The notes under the pieces are model-generated. The model was not told the origin of the DNA, did no database searches, and was given only the letters and a program-made list of their open reading frames with translations. From NCBI RefSeq assembly GCF_000699445.3, contig NC_067198.1:6358801-6422800 (forward strand): 64,000 nucleotides of DNA, read 5' to 3'. A program made the position numbers and the translations under genes. The DNA is from Schistosoma haematobium. Its lineage: Eukaryota; Platyhelminthes; Trematoda; Strigeidida; Schistosomatidae. Position 1 is the stretch's first letter. Each line of letters begins with the position of its first letter. Of this stretch, positions 34,186 through 47,591 are shown one piece after another.

Positions 34186-34496
34186 TGTGGTGTGTGCTAC
34201 GTATATCGACATGAGTAGTATATAACGATAGTCAGGATTAGAACATGTGGCAGCAGAAGGTCGAGAAGGAATGAACAGCAACAGAAAGCAATTTGTATAA
34301 AACATTCACGAACAATAAAATCTGAGACAATTACCTGATATTTTCATGAGAAAAAGTCAAGTTTGAGACAATTGATTGACATTAGTACAAATGAAGTACT
34401 GACTGTATGGTACGCCGATTCTATTAAAAGATTCTATAATTTTGTGTTCGAATACGTTCGATTGTCCCCGCTTGTGTTCTCGTCCAATACAGTACA
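34186..34496 (+). mobile_element. Solo LTR (family G), longest copy
   Basis: TGTGGTGTGTGCTACG start, GAACAATAAAATCTGAGAC polyadenylation-like block, ending CAGTACA. About 311 bp. No matching flanking duplication was seen. Confidence 0.65.
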
Positions 34497-34819
34497 ATCT
34501 GGAACTCTACTTTAAGTCCAGTTTGATCACCATTCACTAACTTAAAAATGAATAAAATACGATTCAGAGTGAAGTAAATATCAAGTTATCAAAGCTTTAT
34601 TATTTCTTTAAATGTATATTAAACTATGCCAAAATATATTTTGTCAAATTATCTACAATTTAATCTTCTCATAATGTTGTCAATGGTTCAAATGATACAT
34701 GTCCAAAATTTCAGAATAAATTTCAAAATATTTATTTGTATGATTTCAATTCAATTGTGAAGTAAACCTTAACTAAATCATCAATAAATAAATACACAAA
34801 TAATTGTCATTCAAACTTG

Positions 34820-34870
34820 GTTGCTAGGTAAGTAGGTAAGTAGGTAGGTAGGTAGGTAGATAGGTAGGTT
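34820..34870. repeat. (GTAG)n microsatellite
   Basis: Imperfect TAGG/TAAG repeats. Confidence 0.85.
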
Positions 34871-35061
34871 GTATAAATTCGGTTAAGAAAAGACTCCTAT
34901 TACATATATACATAAATATACATATAAATATGTGGGTTTGATTGCTGCTTTTCAGTTTTCTTTTATAAATATTTAATATGTAAATGAATATTTGTAATCT
35001 GGCATGAAACTTCTGACAATTATACAACAATAATTAACCATTATACGTCCTATAAATATTG

Positions 35062-35455
35062 TAATTTGAGAGGGGTTTTGTGAATATTATAGTAATTTTA
35101 ATGGTTGAGACCATGAATCAATTGAAGTTAGACAATTGTGGAAAATCTGGAAGCATTAGATAGCCATTTTGTTCTATTGTGGGACTCTTCAGCAGTGCAC
35201 ATCCACGATCCCGCCTCTTGAGATCCGAACCCATGACCTACCGCTCCCGCACGCGGACGCTTAACCTATAGACAGCTGAGCCAGTCGGCATCCAACGGTA
35301 TTAATGTTAAACTTCAACCAATTCACGAAATTGAGGCACATTTCCACCACTGTCTTCAGTGAGTAACTATCTCACAATAGACCCGGTTGAACTCCACTAG
35401 TCACTGCTTCTCACTAGAACTCCAGGAAATACCTCTTGGACACTGTCACCGGTAA
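35062..35455 (-). mobile_element. Full-length hammerhead-SINE, ribozyme mutated
   Basis: Complete from AGGGGTTTTGTG to CAGGAAATACCTCTTG on plus. CTGAAGA is kept, but the second core box is AAAAT, and stems I and II are weakened. Predicted inactive. Confidence 0.7.
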
Positions 35456-35460
35456 GCATA

Positions 35461-35620
35461 TGATAAATATATCCAGAGAGGGCGTTTGTGGATATTAGAT
35501 CTTGGATACACACTTCTGAGGAGTCCCGCACTAAGACGAAACAGTTGTCTAGTACTTCCAGGTTTTTCATGGTGATCTAGCTTCAACTGATTCATCAATT
35601 CAACTATTAAATTATTATAA
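35461..35620 (+). repeat. Hammerhead-SINE 3' half, head-to-head with its neighbour
   Basis: Contains a hammerhead motif at 35510-35555 (CTGAGGA, GTCC/AGAC, GAAAC, GTC|TAG) with core bases intact but a weak stem I, followed by the standard tail. It lies head-to-head against the minus copy 35062-35455, separated only by a short segment. Confidence 0.65.
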
Positions 35621-37185
35621 ATATTGAATTATAATTTGAATATTTTTTTCACAATACAAACTGATATCCATTATGATAGTGTTAAGATGGGATAAAACTT
35701 GAGATCGTTTTCTCATTTAGTTTGTTCATTGTTCCATATAATGTTCTTTTATATTAATCTAGTATAATATTCATTAAAGATAACACATTCAGCATACATT
35801 TTGTATTAATTCAAAGTAAAATTCACTTTGTACTTCCAATATCTTCAGTCATGTATGATATTCACTGACCAATCATTAAATGTAAGTAATATCTTTACAT
35901 AAATTAACGTATTCCATTAAGATGTTGTCATGCAGAGTGAATAAAATTTTTCATTTGTCATCAATTTTCGTTTGTTTTATTTATTGCATTGTGCAAATCT
36001 CAGGTTTTGTACTCTAAATACCAGTTTTTTTCAGGTTGTCTCAGAAAGCACACACTAGAAAGAGGGTAGTAGTAAACAGGTATTTGTTTAAGTTTATGAT
36101 TTTGCACAAGTTGGGATTTGGTTATATAATAGGCTTCATGTGATTGACATGATATCTGTTTCTCTATCATCCGGGATTCGTTGATTCGCGCTGTAATTTT
36201 AGATTGTCTTTTACTATGGTATAACTGTTATCCAGCTCGAATAAAAAACTACTCGAGTTTTGATTTAGCCTTCCCAAAACTAAGTAATCTTATAGACGGA
36301 ACGATTACAAGACAGATCACACGGTATCTCAAATTCGAACAGTAAGTAACAGAAGTGGAGGCAATTGTTTATTTGCCTAAAGACAAGGTTTACTTGTCCT
36401 TATCTGTGTCAGTAAATACAGCGTTTTATTTCCTAAGAATTAAATTGTTGCATATAAATTTAATGACTAATAATTACACTACTTATTAACTCGATAAATT
36501 GTAGGACTAGCGGTTTATGCCGATTGATCACTGAGCTTTCACAGATGACATGTTTGTCTAGTTTTTGGTGCTGGTAGAATCCAAAGTTTCGTGCTGCTTA
36601 CCTCCAACCATCTAATACTTCAACATAGGGAACGCATTCCCGGATCACTTGGACTAGAGTCTAAATCGTAACCTTATCGATAAAATTTAATCAGGTCTAA
36701 GGAATAACCAAAGATAACATTATTTAATGCTCAATGGTCAATCAATTTGAATATCTTGGTCTTACGGGCAGCTGTTCATGTTCCGATTGGCTGAGTGGTA
36801 GCTTCTCGGACTGAGAAACTGGATAAAACTGGAAAAAACCTCACAGGCAGTATCAACTTACACTTTTACTTATCTAGTTATTTACTACAATGTATTACTA
36901 TTTTCACTTCGTTTCTCACAAGGTTCTCCTAGTGTCTGTATATTCATTAAACGATATTTATAAATTTATGTAATAATGAACGATCAGATAAAACAGCAAA
37001 GATACCTTGACCCAGAAATGACATCTTCTGACTATTTTAACGTTTCATTTATACTACTATTTATTAGTAAGTAGACATAAATTTAAATTAAAGGAAAAAC
37101 ACGAACTTTACAGATTGTAAATAATTATAAGAAAAGACTGTCTGTACAAACAGTCTCGTAAAATTAACAAGTTAGCAGCGGATAA
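35621..37185. other. No gene seen
   Basis: AT-rich; no recognised repeat or coding frame. Confidence 0.4.
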
Positions 37186-37229
37186 TAATGTCAATGGAGT
37201 AAGATAATTAAAACATTTGTATTACAGTG

Positions 37230-37237
37230 ATTAAAGA

Positions 37238-37299
<62 letters not shown>

Positions 37300-37650
37300 G
37301 CTTTATTCAACGTTATATTTTCGGCACAGTGTAGAATTCCCAGCAAAAGAATTTCAGCGAGTTTATGTTTCTTGTTTCTTGATCGATATTGACGATAAAT
37401 ATTGATTGATGGCCAGTTAGATGTTAGCATTTCAGAAGTCGACATTTGAATAGTATTCGTTCTTTCCAATGTATATTGCCAGCCATCATGATGTCTCCGA
37501 AAGGTCGTAAACTTTTCGAATACGTACCTGAATAGGTTACGCAACTATATGACATAGTGATCTGTTAAAACAAACAGGCTAACAGAAAATTTGTTGAAAT
37601 ATCTAGATGGCAGGAACAGGTATTCAGGCAAGTCGCCCGGGACAGGGGAG
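37230..37650 (-). mobile_element. Retroposon F, minus-strand copy with expanded tail
   Basis: Reverse complement collinear with 26795-27190: GGGCGACTTGCCTGAATACC start, then the MLTSNWPS-coding segment, ending GTTGAATAAAGCTAATAATAA. The tail has expanded into a TTA/TAA microsatellite (37236-37299). Confidence 0.65.
37236..37299. repeat. (TTA)n microsatellite
   Basis: About 21 uninterrupted TTA units forming the tail of the retroposon copy above. Confidence 0.9.
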
Positions 37651-38100
37651 TAAAATGAAATGAAGTGATACTAGAAACAAGTAAAGATAAAATTACAAAG
37701 ATGCGAGAAATATTTAAAAAGCGATGGGGACATTATCAAAGATTAGTAAGCAGTTTAACTAATTCTTACATTGCTTTTGTGCCTGTACATTGTAATAAGC
37801 GGTATCGAATTCCCTCAGTGAATTAATTGTACTATTTTCATCTTTTTACATACACGTATTGATTTCAGTCTTCTACAATTATAACTTTGTTCCTTATTTT
37901 CTTAATGATTTCGATTATCTATCCCCACCTATTGAAAATTTGTTTATTTTAATTGATCAGTTTTTTTAAAAAATAAGGAGAACTAAATCGTGCTGTGCCA
38001 ATCTGTAATATTAACGCTTTAACATAACCTTGTAAAACGTCTTTTAGGACAGTATACACTTGATGGCTTTAATGTTATTCATTCATTTGAGTGTCACTTT
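37651..38100. other. No gene seen
   Basis: AT-rich spacer. Confidence 0.3.
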
Positions 38101-38104
38101 CCAT

Positions 38105-38292
38105 GAGCTAAATGGTGCAATCAACATTATAATTCAGCTAATCCGCAAAGAGACATGTTATGCTACTATCCAATAGTAGCATGCCACGTTGATATTATAG
38201 AAAGCTCCATCATGTTCTGATTGAATGGAAACTCTTCGGCTCCCTTATGGCCTCTAGAAGCTCCGTTGTAGTTCTTAGAGGCCGTCTCAACA
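38105..38292 (-). mobile_element. LTR fragment (family of 9091-9433), first half
   Basis: Minus strand starts TGTTGAGACGGCCTC and shares GGCCATAAGGGAGCCGA and CAGAACATGATGGAGCTTTC-like blocks with the 9-kb LTR. A perfect 10-bp hairpin (ATGCTACTAT-CCA-ATAGTAGCAT) lies at 38160-38182. Confidence 0.65.
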
Positions 38293-38299
38293 CAAAAAC

Positions 38300-39350
38300 C
38301 GTACTATGTCAAAACATACATTAAAAAACTAGAAATTCTGTGATTTAAAACACTTATAAGGTCAATGACTTTATGAGATTATACTTGCCTTGTTTAAGGG
38401 CAACGGTTATCTTTTCTCCTGATAAACCATCATGTCATCTTGAGATGTTGGCTGATGATTGATTGTAACACACACGTGTTTATATATGAGCGTCTTACTT
38501 CATGGTCATATAGAGTGGCAAAGATAACTATTGCACCCCATATCCACTCCTTGATACCCAGTGATTGCCAAACTTTACTAAACACCAAGTATGCTCTTCG
38601 CAAGTTTCCCAAAATTTCATTGGCCACCAGAATCCAGAATTGACAAGACTGTTGTTAAAATAAACATTGTCATATACCAATTTCATACCACTATCATTTT
38701 TGCATTTTTATTCAAGATTTTAATTATAGTCTAACGCTTGTTGGTGTTTTTTTACCAACTAACACTGTCATTAGTCCATTTCAAACTAGTGAGCAAGTAA
38801 GTTGGAGTTTGGTCCAACGTAACAACGTCCATTAGCTAAACACCACGGTTATATTGCAGCCTCGAAGATCGTTGGTTTAATTTGAAGCTTTCGGTGTCTT
38901 TCTGGACAATGTCATCAAAGTTTACTTCATGTAGAAGTAAATTATTTAATTATTCCGCAAGTGACAAGTCGACCTGTTCCGATAACATTATCCACGAATG
39001 ATTTTATCCTGGGATTTCATTAACTCCATTTGTTTTTGTATTTCTGCTGAACACTCGACATAAAATCTACCGTTTATATTGGGAAATATGATCTATGTGG
39101 TACATGATCTATTTTGAGATTCTCTTAAACCCCATTTTTTAAATTTAACGGTGCAAACAGACAAACGCATATGCGAACTTGACTAAGGAAAGTCAAACTT
39201 TTGAGTCGAATTAAGCGCTAATGATGCCTAGAACAAGATTAAGTGCTTCTTCATTAAACCGCCGATCTTATAAATCATAAAACGGCAAAAATATCAATCC
39301 ATAATTTCAAAAATCTATGGCTATCCTAATTAACACTTGACCATTGTTTT
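38300..39350. other. No gene seen
   Basis: AT-rich. Short open frames near 38430-38640 on both strands overlap each other and have no recognisable content. Confidence 0.35.
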
Positions 39351-39351
39351 C

Positions 39352-39495
39352 AGAAAGTGGTTTTGTGGATAATACATTGATTTAATAGTTGAGTTCATAA
39401 GTTAATTGAAGCTAGACCACCATGGAAAACCTGGAAACAGTAGACGACTGTTTCTTCCTAAAGTGAGACTCCTCAGCAGTGCGCACCCACAATCC
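39352..39495 (-). repeat. Hammerhead-SINE 3' fragment
   Basis: Tail plus ribozyme on minus. CTGAGGA and GAAAC are present, but stem II no longer pairs (GTCT versus AGGA). Confidence 0.6.
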
Positions 39496-39708
39496 ATTTT
39501 ATTTTATGTTCAAATCATACTATGAGTTAATCGAGTTGGATTTTTTGATGTATTCATACATCGAATTATTTTTTTACATTGTGCGTTATTTTAAAGCCTA
39601 ATCTAAGAAGTTAATCTTTTTCAAGATAATTTATGAGTCACATGCTTCTTTTTGGTTCTCATGTTCATAAATGTGATGTCTACATATAATTGTGGGCTAA
39701 AGTCATAG

Positions 39709-39926
39709 TGTGGTGTGTGCTACTTACATTGACATGAGTAGTATGTAACGATAGTCAGGATTAGAAGGCGACGATTGGTATGAAAATGGAGGAACAATAA
39801 AGTCTGAGACGATTGACTGACATTTTGCAAAAGGGACAGTCAAGTTTGAGACAATTGATGGATATATGCTTTAAGTTTATGTTCAGGTACATTTGATTGT
39901 CCCGATTTGTGTTCTGGTTCACTACA
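39709..39926 (+). mobile_element. Solo LTR (family G) with 4-bp duplication
   Basis: TGTGGTGTGTGCTAC start, TTCACTACA end, ATAG on both sides. About 218 bp, with an internal deletion compared with 34186-34496. Confidence 0.75.
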
Positions 39927-39929
39927 ATA

Positions 39930-41255
39930 GTATTCCTGGAAAACGTTCTTAAAAATTAATATTGCTCCATCTAATATTCTAGGGTTTCGTTGCTTCCTAT
40001 AAGTAAAGTGACTTCACTCTCATGGCATGACCTTCGTTTTTCATGCGCAAATCGATGAAACATATTCCCATAACTTAGTGACGTGATATACCAAAGCTTA
40101 TTGACTAAAGCTAAATTCTCTGGAACATGTGATATAGACAGCTAACACTATCTGTATCCTAATTTAAAGAACTTACATAATTATATCTAAATTAAAGGAT
40201 TGGTAAATAAGAAGTCGCAATATATGCCTGAGATATTTACGATACAAAATCCATACTAATTTGGGATTATGAGAAACAGTATACACAGTCCAATGGTCAT
40301 AAATATTACCACTGAACATTGATAGAAAGCTACATACGTAGGTTCTAATAAAATACAATCGGTACTAAGGACTAGTTTCACGCTATATGGATTACAACTA
40401 TTCAGTGATCAAACAGTGTGTCATAGTGAAAATTTTGTAAATTGTAGGTTAAATTAATAGAATCTTCTTTTGTTTAGATTACTACTTGCTTATAATAAGC
40501 AAGTCTATTTCTAAAAAAATGGCAAACTGGTTGAAATTAGTTTATATTAAACAATGCCAACATTTTGGAATATGATACAATCAATCAATCAGAAATCGCT
40601 AAATGATTAGTGAATGTGGTTGGAATAAAGATGGCTTTTATTTTCCGAGGAAAAGACATAAATCAAAAATAGGCGTGATCTTTTATGAAACAGACACCCT
40701 TATTTATGAGTAGATATACAATCGATCCGGTTAACCTATAAACTTCTTTTTTGCCAATCTTTTAATTCGAGTGTTATCGATACTCAAGTACAAGAAGAGT
40801 TCGTACCATTGTCAGTTAATGGACACAGTACACAGTACTTATTCATATCTTTCTACAAGACTATATTACTATTTCTTTTGGATTAGTACCATTCTCTTTC
40901 TTTTGCTTATGATCGATTAAACATTACCAAATGTCAAGTGAAATATATATTACTAATATCACTGTTGTTCAAATTTATAGAAGTCAACTGTAAGTAACGG
41001 TGTATTGTTTATCTTCCTATACTTAACTTCAATCTTATTTCCTATTATTTTAAACATTTACATCAATTACAATACTCCACAAGTTATATCCATCAAAATC
41101 ATCTGCATGGTCACGCGATTCAATTTATATTTAGTAAACTAGTTCTTAATTCTATTTTCTGGCATTTTCTTTTTATTACTACCTTTACTTGTTTCTCAAA
41201 TTTTTTTCTTAATTTTTGTCAGATAAATCAAGTGAACAGTTTCTTTACAATTGAT
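39930..41255. other. No gene seen
   Basis: AT-rich; no coding frame or repeat recognised. Confidence 0.4.
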
Positions 41256-41257
41256 TG

Positions 41258-41600
41258 ATCATTGGGTGGTGATCAATGTCATGTATGTCAGGTCGTTCTT
41301 AGTGCGGATTGAATGCTATCGATCAAGTTGCAATGTGGCCACTAGTCTAGGAGACTCGACACTGCGTACACTATGTTGAGATAAGATGATGATTGCAGGT
41401 AGTCAACAGGAAACCATGGACCCCAGTCTCGTGCTATTCGGCACTTGTCAGCAAGGTGTACCTGTATTATTCCCGAGGGAACTGATACTCCCCGATTGAT
41501 TTGATCCTGTGTCACCCAGCTTCACAGTCACAAACGTCACCACTGAGCTGTCCGGGCCGTAACTGACCTCCTGTAGGATTGAGATGTATTTACAATTGAT
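41258..41600 (-). repeat. SINE-B, reference copy
   Basis: Minus strand: CCCGGACAGCTCAGTGGTGACG head (A-box-like), a middle block (GGGGAGTATCAGTTCCC), and the tail with TTGCAACTTGATCGATAG and TCACCACCCAATGATC. The most complete copy of this second SINE family. No hammerhead core is visible and its classification is otherwise unknown. Confidence 0.55.
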
Positions 41601-41969
41601 TGATCACAATTTCTTTTCACATATTAAGACATCATTTTATGATTGTTCCCTAAATAGCTCTGTTTTGAAATATGAAATTTCTAAACAAATTGTTACGTAA
41701 TCGTCTTCTTGTCTTTTTACTGACTACATTATTTATTAAATCACTATAAATACTATTGTATAGTTTGGATAAATGGTATCTTTGGACAGAAAATCTTATG
41801 TAAGCTATACAACAGGAATAAATAATTCATAATAATTTTACAGAGAAAATGTAATGAGTCAGTTATCCTCAGTGATTGTGATACTTTTTTCCAAAATCTG
41901 GTGAACTAGGTGCATAAAATAAGTTATTGATCAATCCGTTTTGATTGTCATTATAGGGTAGTGTGGACT

Positions 41970-42165
41970 GTTGGGTTATGTTGAAATGATGAACCGATCT
42001 ATGTTAAACTACCATTGAAAACTTGGGAACACTGGATGCTGTTTCGTTATAGTATGGGACTGTGTAATACTGAGGGGTCCGGTACTGTGACGAAACAGTG
42101 GTCCAGTGTTTCCAGATTTTCGGTGGTGGTCTAACGTTGATCCGTTCATGATTTCAATAAAATCC
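41970..42165. repeat. Palindromic hammerhead-SINE pair
   Basis: A minus half (41970-42062) and a plus half (about 42063-42165) of the same family meet in the ribozyme region. The plus half has CTGAGGG (last core A lost), GAAAC and GTC|CAGTGT. Confidence 0.6.
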
Positions 42166-42895
42166 ATATCAAGTTTGACCAAGTGATGGTTAATTCAAAT
42201 ATTTATCAATGTAAAGTCAATCAATATAACAAACGTACTGAAATAAAGTTGTGAATTCGTTTCGCTGTGTTAAATAAATCTACACCTGATCACTTTTTCT
42301 TTTCACATGCATCATGTCATATGTACATTACACACAATCAATTGATTGAATTATCAATGGAACTGTTGTACTACCTAGACACATGTTCTACCGATGATAG
42401 GTCGTTTTTAACACCTTATCTCTCTCTCTCTCTCTCTCCTTACTAGTATTTTAGACATGAAGACGGGTCTATATGATGAATACTGAACTATATGTTAGTG
42501 AAGTAACTAGGCTTTAAGTAAAAACTATCACAAATTAGAATTGCTGTCTCAACACACATTTATTATAAATGTTAATGCTGATAGACACAAAAATACACAT
42601 ACCAATTCATGGATCTGTTTGATGTAAACGTAATAATTACAATAACTTGTGTGTGTGCACTTCAGATTTATACATACGGAAATGTCTAATTTACAAGGTT
42701 AAATTCGTCAATAAATAATAGCAATCGTGGTACTAATCAAAGTCAGAGATTGTTAGACAATTGTTTTATTCTAGTCTCATAACCTAATAATCAGTGCGTA
42801 TTCACCAATTCAGGCCGTCTGCAATCTTAGCTTCAATAAGAAGGAGATATATTATGGCTATTATCTAATATCTGTGTTAAATAACTTATCCACCA
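42166..42895. other. No gene seen
   Basis: AT-rich; (CT)n run at 42418-42438. Confidence 0.35.
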
Positions 42896-43139
42896 TAGAC
42901 ATGATTGAACTTTATTGGTCATAACTTCTCACTAACACTTCAGGAAATAATCTTGAGGCCGAACAGATGGAAATAAACTATACTGAATACCCCGAAAGTC
43001 TTATTAGTCCATCAGAAATTTGTGTCTGGTTATAAAACAACATAGAATTAAAAGTCATAAGATTAAAATGATAAGACAATTTTTACATGATTTTTGAGTC
43101 CTTTCATGTTGAATTATTCGCCATAGTAAAATAGTCAAA

Positions 43140-43270
43140 GGTTTCAGAAGGTCGTTTCTCCCAGTTTGAGACTTATAAACTGTATATGCCTGCACCTCAG
43201 TGTTGGTATTCACATCGGTACTGTAACCCAGTACATTTTACCAAAGTCGACTGATCAACTGTAATTCTCA
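43140..43270 (-). repeat. Sm-alpha-like SINE, very degenerate
   Basis: GTCGTTTCTCCCAGTTTGAG and ACTGTAACCCAGTAC align with the ribozyme and B-box regions of better copies, but no functional element remains. Confidence 0.35.
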
Positions 43271-43274
43271 GTAT

Positions 43275-44285
43275 CAAAAAACTTCAAACAACCCTTATTA
43301 ATGAATTATTATTTAGAGTTGTCTACAGTAGCATCATAATCCAAGTTTTTCTGGTGCTCATACACGTTTAATTGGAGCACCCAATTAATTAGAATGGGTA
43401 AATTAGACAGGAAGCCTTCATTTTTGTATAACATGTGAAAATCACTCATTAACTTGGTTCTTATGATACGTTGATGTCAGCACACTTTCAACAACTTAAC
43501 ACGAAATTTTCATTTCAACAGACTATAATCAAATGTACCTATTTAAATAATTATTCTATGATCACGCCATACTACTAATATTTACACTCATGAATGGTTG
43601 TATGTGCTCTGACTACATATCAGCATAATTTGATTTGTATGTGTGTTGTGTTTCTCTCGAGTTCAGTTTCTATTAAATCTATCACTCTCAATTCCTTAAT
43701 TGTAATTACTAAGTCCCTATAAATATATTGCACTTGATTTGTCAGTCAGATTGTTTCGGGTAGACACACGTGAATACATGATTACATGTAATTTAGGTAA
43801 AGAATTTCTAGGGTTGACTTCCTTAAATGATATTCGTTAATATCTCAAATGATACAATGGGTTTTACTACTTACAAAATAACTTGGTGTTCTCCTTCAAA
43901 GAGAAAAACAATTCATAAATTTACTTGCGTTACACAACACAAACCTACGTTTATAATTAACCAAAATAAGAAGAAAAGAACTTTCATAGTATACTACTGA
44001 GATACTGTAGTAAAGTATATTTCTACATTGGCTGGTTGGAAGTAGATGATAGGACCACACAAACATGACGTTGTCCACTTCTCAATAATCAATCAATTGA
44101 AGATATCGCACTCTTATGAGGGGTCATACGTGACACGAATAGGTCCGTGTGATATTTCTGATTGTGAAACCTGGTAACCCACCAAAAATCACTAGTTCCT
44201 TCAAGTTTTCGGGCATGTTATGTTGACGAGTGCCAACTGTTGAGAAAGCTAGATTAGATATTCCCTGGGATTTAATTACCTACAA
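43275..44285. other. No gene seen
   Basis: AT-rich spacer. Confidence 0.35.
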
Positions 44286-44289
44286 TCAC

Positions 44290-44440
44290 GGAACACCATA
44301 CATAGTGTACGCAATGTCGAGTCACTTAGACTAGTGGACATATCGGAAGTTGGTCAATAGCATTCGATTAACCCTAAGGAGATTAGACAGACTTGAAACT
44401 GATAGTTACTCAGTGATAACTCAATTATATTGTTATGGCT
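44290..44440 (-). repeat. SINE-B tail fragment
   Basis: Plus strand carries TAGTGTACGCAATGTCGAGT, GACTAGTGGAC and CAATAGCATTCGATTAACCC, the reverse-complement order of 41258-41390. Confidence 0.5.
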
Positions 44441-44479
44441 TTAAGTTGCTGTCGATTTTTACCCTGTGCTAATTGTTGT

Positions 44480-44720
44480 GTCCTTGACTGAAGAGATTAG
44501 AGAGCAGTGTACTTATCGATCGATTACAGTGACACGTAAACACGAACGGACGGCCTAGAATCTCGATTGGTCTCGCTTCCCTGTCTAGCCCAGTCAGTTG
44601 AGTCCAGAACACAAGCCACAGCCTCGGAGATATGAATCATTATATTTCAAACATACTCTATTTATATACTAACCAAGCATACCACATCGTACCATAAAAA
44701 TAGAAAACAACATTTTGTAC
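44480..44720 (+). repeat. LTR-like repeat D, copy 2
   Basis: Shares the TAGCCCAG ... GTCCAGAACACAAGCCACAG block and the downstream stretch with 31975-32260. Confidence 0.45.
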
Positions 44721-46410
44721 AATACTCAACAAGTGAACAGATATCGACCAATAGGAAATGTCCATTTGAAGTCCAAGGACACCATTGGACTTAACATGAT
44801 ACTTATTGGTTCTATTCCTCCGCATCCACAACATATATATTGTCCGAACCTGTCATAGATTTTTCAATGTATTATAAACCACTTTCAACCTTTTACTATC
44901 TTAAATCCCATCGTATTTTGTACAATAACATGTAGAGCTCTGTGATTGTGTACTGTACATTTCTACTAGCTAAATTATTGAACTGAATCACAATGAATGA
45001 TCTATTCTCTTGTCACAAATTAGAGTTGTATATTGAGCATTAGGCTGTCAATTGTCCTTACGTGATATTCAAAACTCCGTAATACAGATAATATTGAATT
45101 AATGGTAACGAGTATCCACTGGCAATGTTCACATTACACTGTCTTGTGCGAATAAGTTGACTGGATTATGATAAGAAGATTGATCCACTGAGGTGACCAC
45201 ATAGTCGACTTGTTATTCGACAACAGGACGAAACAACTGTTGTTAGCTTCCAGATGTTCTATAGTACTAAACCTGGAAAACAACTGTTGAATTCGACTTA
45301 CAAATTACTAGATGCATGAAATTATTCTCATTTTAAAACTTCAATTTGAAGTAGAATATAAATTATATGCAGTGATTATATTGTAAAAACGCCATAGTTA
45401 CAAACATGATTCAATGATTGAATTAAACAATCAGTGAATGAATGAACTATGGACGAAAAAAGTTTTATTGTTTAAAATTATGAAAAACTATTTATATTTC
45501 CCACAAAACATCCAACACAAGTGTTACAGTCTGTTCACAAATAGTTAATGTGTATTTCAATGTGTTTCCGTTGGTTGGTCACATGCATATTGTTACATGA
45601 CGACATATATAGGTATATACCCTTCGAAGTTATACTAACCTAGTTTAATAGACGTTTGTAATGATTTAAAACACTTGAACCATGATTGGTAGGATGTTCA
45701 ATGCACCATTAAACATGATCACAATCATGCATAGATTGAATGTCGAACTGTATTGTTGAAGTCTTTATTCACAAATATGTAGTGATTGTTTACTGAGATG
45801 GAAGAAAAAGCAAACAGTAATATGAATGTTTACATATTATGTAATGGTGTAATTAAATAATAATAATGTTTATTATTATATATACATATAATTGTTACAA
45901 GACATGTCTCTTTCTCAGTGAAATACACTGAATAATTATGTGTAAGTGATTGCATGCAATCTAGCAGTGATTGATTATGTACGTCAATCATTAAAGTGTC
46001 CAATTAGTGTGTGTTTATAAGTGAGTGTAGAGCTAGACGAATGGTTTTTAATGGATATGAATAGGTTTTATATGAGAAACATTACATTGTTACTGTGTGC
46101 TACTGCCATAGATTTGATAATGGTTGAATATTTATAGATGTTTAATAAAGGAACATTTTTAAAGATTTGTTTTCAGTTATCTGAACTCAGTAGCTTATTG
46201 AATAGCACGGTATTTAAAGCTATGTGAACATCAAGAAACCGATGAGTAGATCCACTTCCTTATTGAACGAATAGAACGTTTGTATCATCAGTCGAAAGAG
46301 TTTGAATTATCTCGTTGTAGGATAGAATGTTAATCAGTCCTTGTTACCAAATATGCATCTTGTATAGATATTCGCGAGTTAGCCGTTTTATCACACGTTT
46401 TAAAGAATGA
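44721..46410. other. No gene; one SINE scrap
   Basis: AT-rich. 45180-45290 resembles a broken hammerhead-SINE (ACAGGACGAAACAACTG). Nothing else is recognised. Confidence 0.35.
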
Positions 46411-46419
46411 ATGTGTTGT

Positions 46420-46580
46420 GTCTAGCAGTAGAGTCCAAAACGTACATTTCATTCTATTTGAGAGACATCAGTTTGATGTACTTATAACCCATTGTTGATG
46501 TACACAATGAGACTCGAGTTCAGCACCTTTCACTTGGAATGCCAATGCATTATGCACTGAGCTATTGAGTCCAGAAAACA
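46420..46580 (-). repeat. Sm-alpha-like SINE, decayed
   Basis: Minus-strand head, arm and a hammerhead with CTGATGT (last core A lost) and GTT at the cleavage position. Predicted inactive. Confidence 0.55.
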
Positions 46581-46584
46581 ATTA

Positions 46585-47315
46585 TTTTGTTCAACAAATA
46601 TTATTATCATTATTATTACCTACAAAAGGAAAACGAAACCTCTTAATAATTTCAACATTTTTAGTAAGGGAGGGTTTGTGTAGATTGTGGGATCTTTATT
46701 ACTATGATAGTCTAATAAAGTTTTTATTCGAGAAACCAACAACACTAAAGTGTTCAAGACATCTCTCAACGAAAAGTGCGAAGACTTAGAAAATCTACAG
46801 GAAATAGAGGAAATCACAGTTGAGAGAATCTGTGAAAAGATTAAAAAACCAGTAAAAACAACGAATATTAAGATTTAGAGATCTCCATCATGATAAAAGA
46901 TTAATATTAGTCTTTGAATATTAAGTGTTAAAATTATGGCAATGGGTAATTAAAGTCAAGGAAATGGAAGTGATATATTTAATAAAAACTGAGCTCGAGA
47001 GAAACGCAACACACATATGCATATTAAGTCATTACTAACATATGAGTTGAGTATGCTCAACTGAGAACCAATGTAATTATAAGTAGTATGATGAACATAG
47101 TAGTATGAGAATACAGAATAATTATCTAAATACGTTTATTTAGTTAAAGTATGTTGCAATGAAAATTAGTGTCATGTGTAAAAACTGCTGACACCAACTT
47201 ATCAAATTTTCAGACCTAAAACGCGACATATGCAAAATGATGTTTTACTTTGATGTTCTAGACATTTTAAGGTGACTTTGTTCAATCAAATAAACTGATC
47301 TACAAGTCCCACGTC
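46585..47315. other. No gene seen
   Basis: AT-rich spacer. Confidence 0.35.
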
Positions 47316-47319
47316 CTAC

Positions 47320-47591
47320 TGTGGTAGATAAAGACTTTTAGGGGGAAACCAACTTATTGTTTAGTGCGAAACGACAAAGTGCCTTCGTAAAAAAAGACCA
47401 TACGTTAAATGAATAATTTATACATCTCTCTTCAGTTATCCTTTACGTGCCTCATGATTCTTTCGATCCCGTTTTTATTGAAACTACTCTCTTTTCCCTT
47501 CAGTTGAATCTTCTTGACCTTCTGCTGACATTAAATCCATTTCCGATTAGTGCTACATACTACTTATACCTGTCAGCATAAGTACCATACA
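47320..47591 (-). mobile_element. LTR (family G), 3' LTR of a deleted element
   Basis: Minus strand starts TGTATGGTACTTATGCTGAC and has the family CACTAATCGGAAATGG and GTCAGCAGAAGGTC blocks. It lies downstream (in element orientation) of the internal segment 47592-47904. Confidence 0.6.

Noticed and set aside
36780..36850. Possible tRNA-like sequence (GGCTGAGTGGTAGC)
   Set aside because: The A-box-like piece has no acceptor stem, anticodon arm or B-box that fold together.
38430..38643. Overlapping frames on both strands
   Set aside because: Mutual shadows, neither with recognisable sequence or conserved context.
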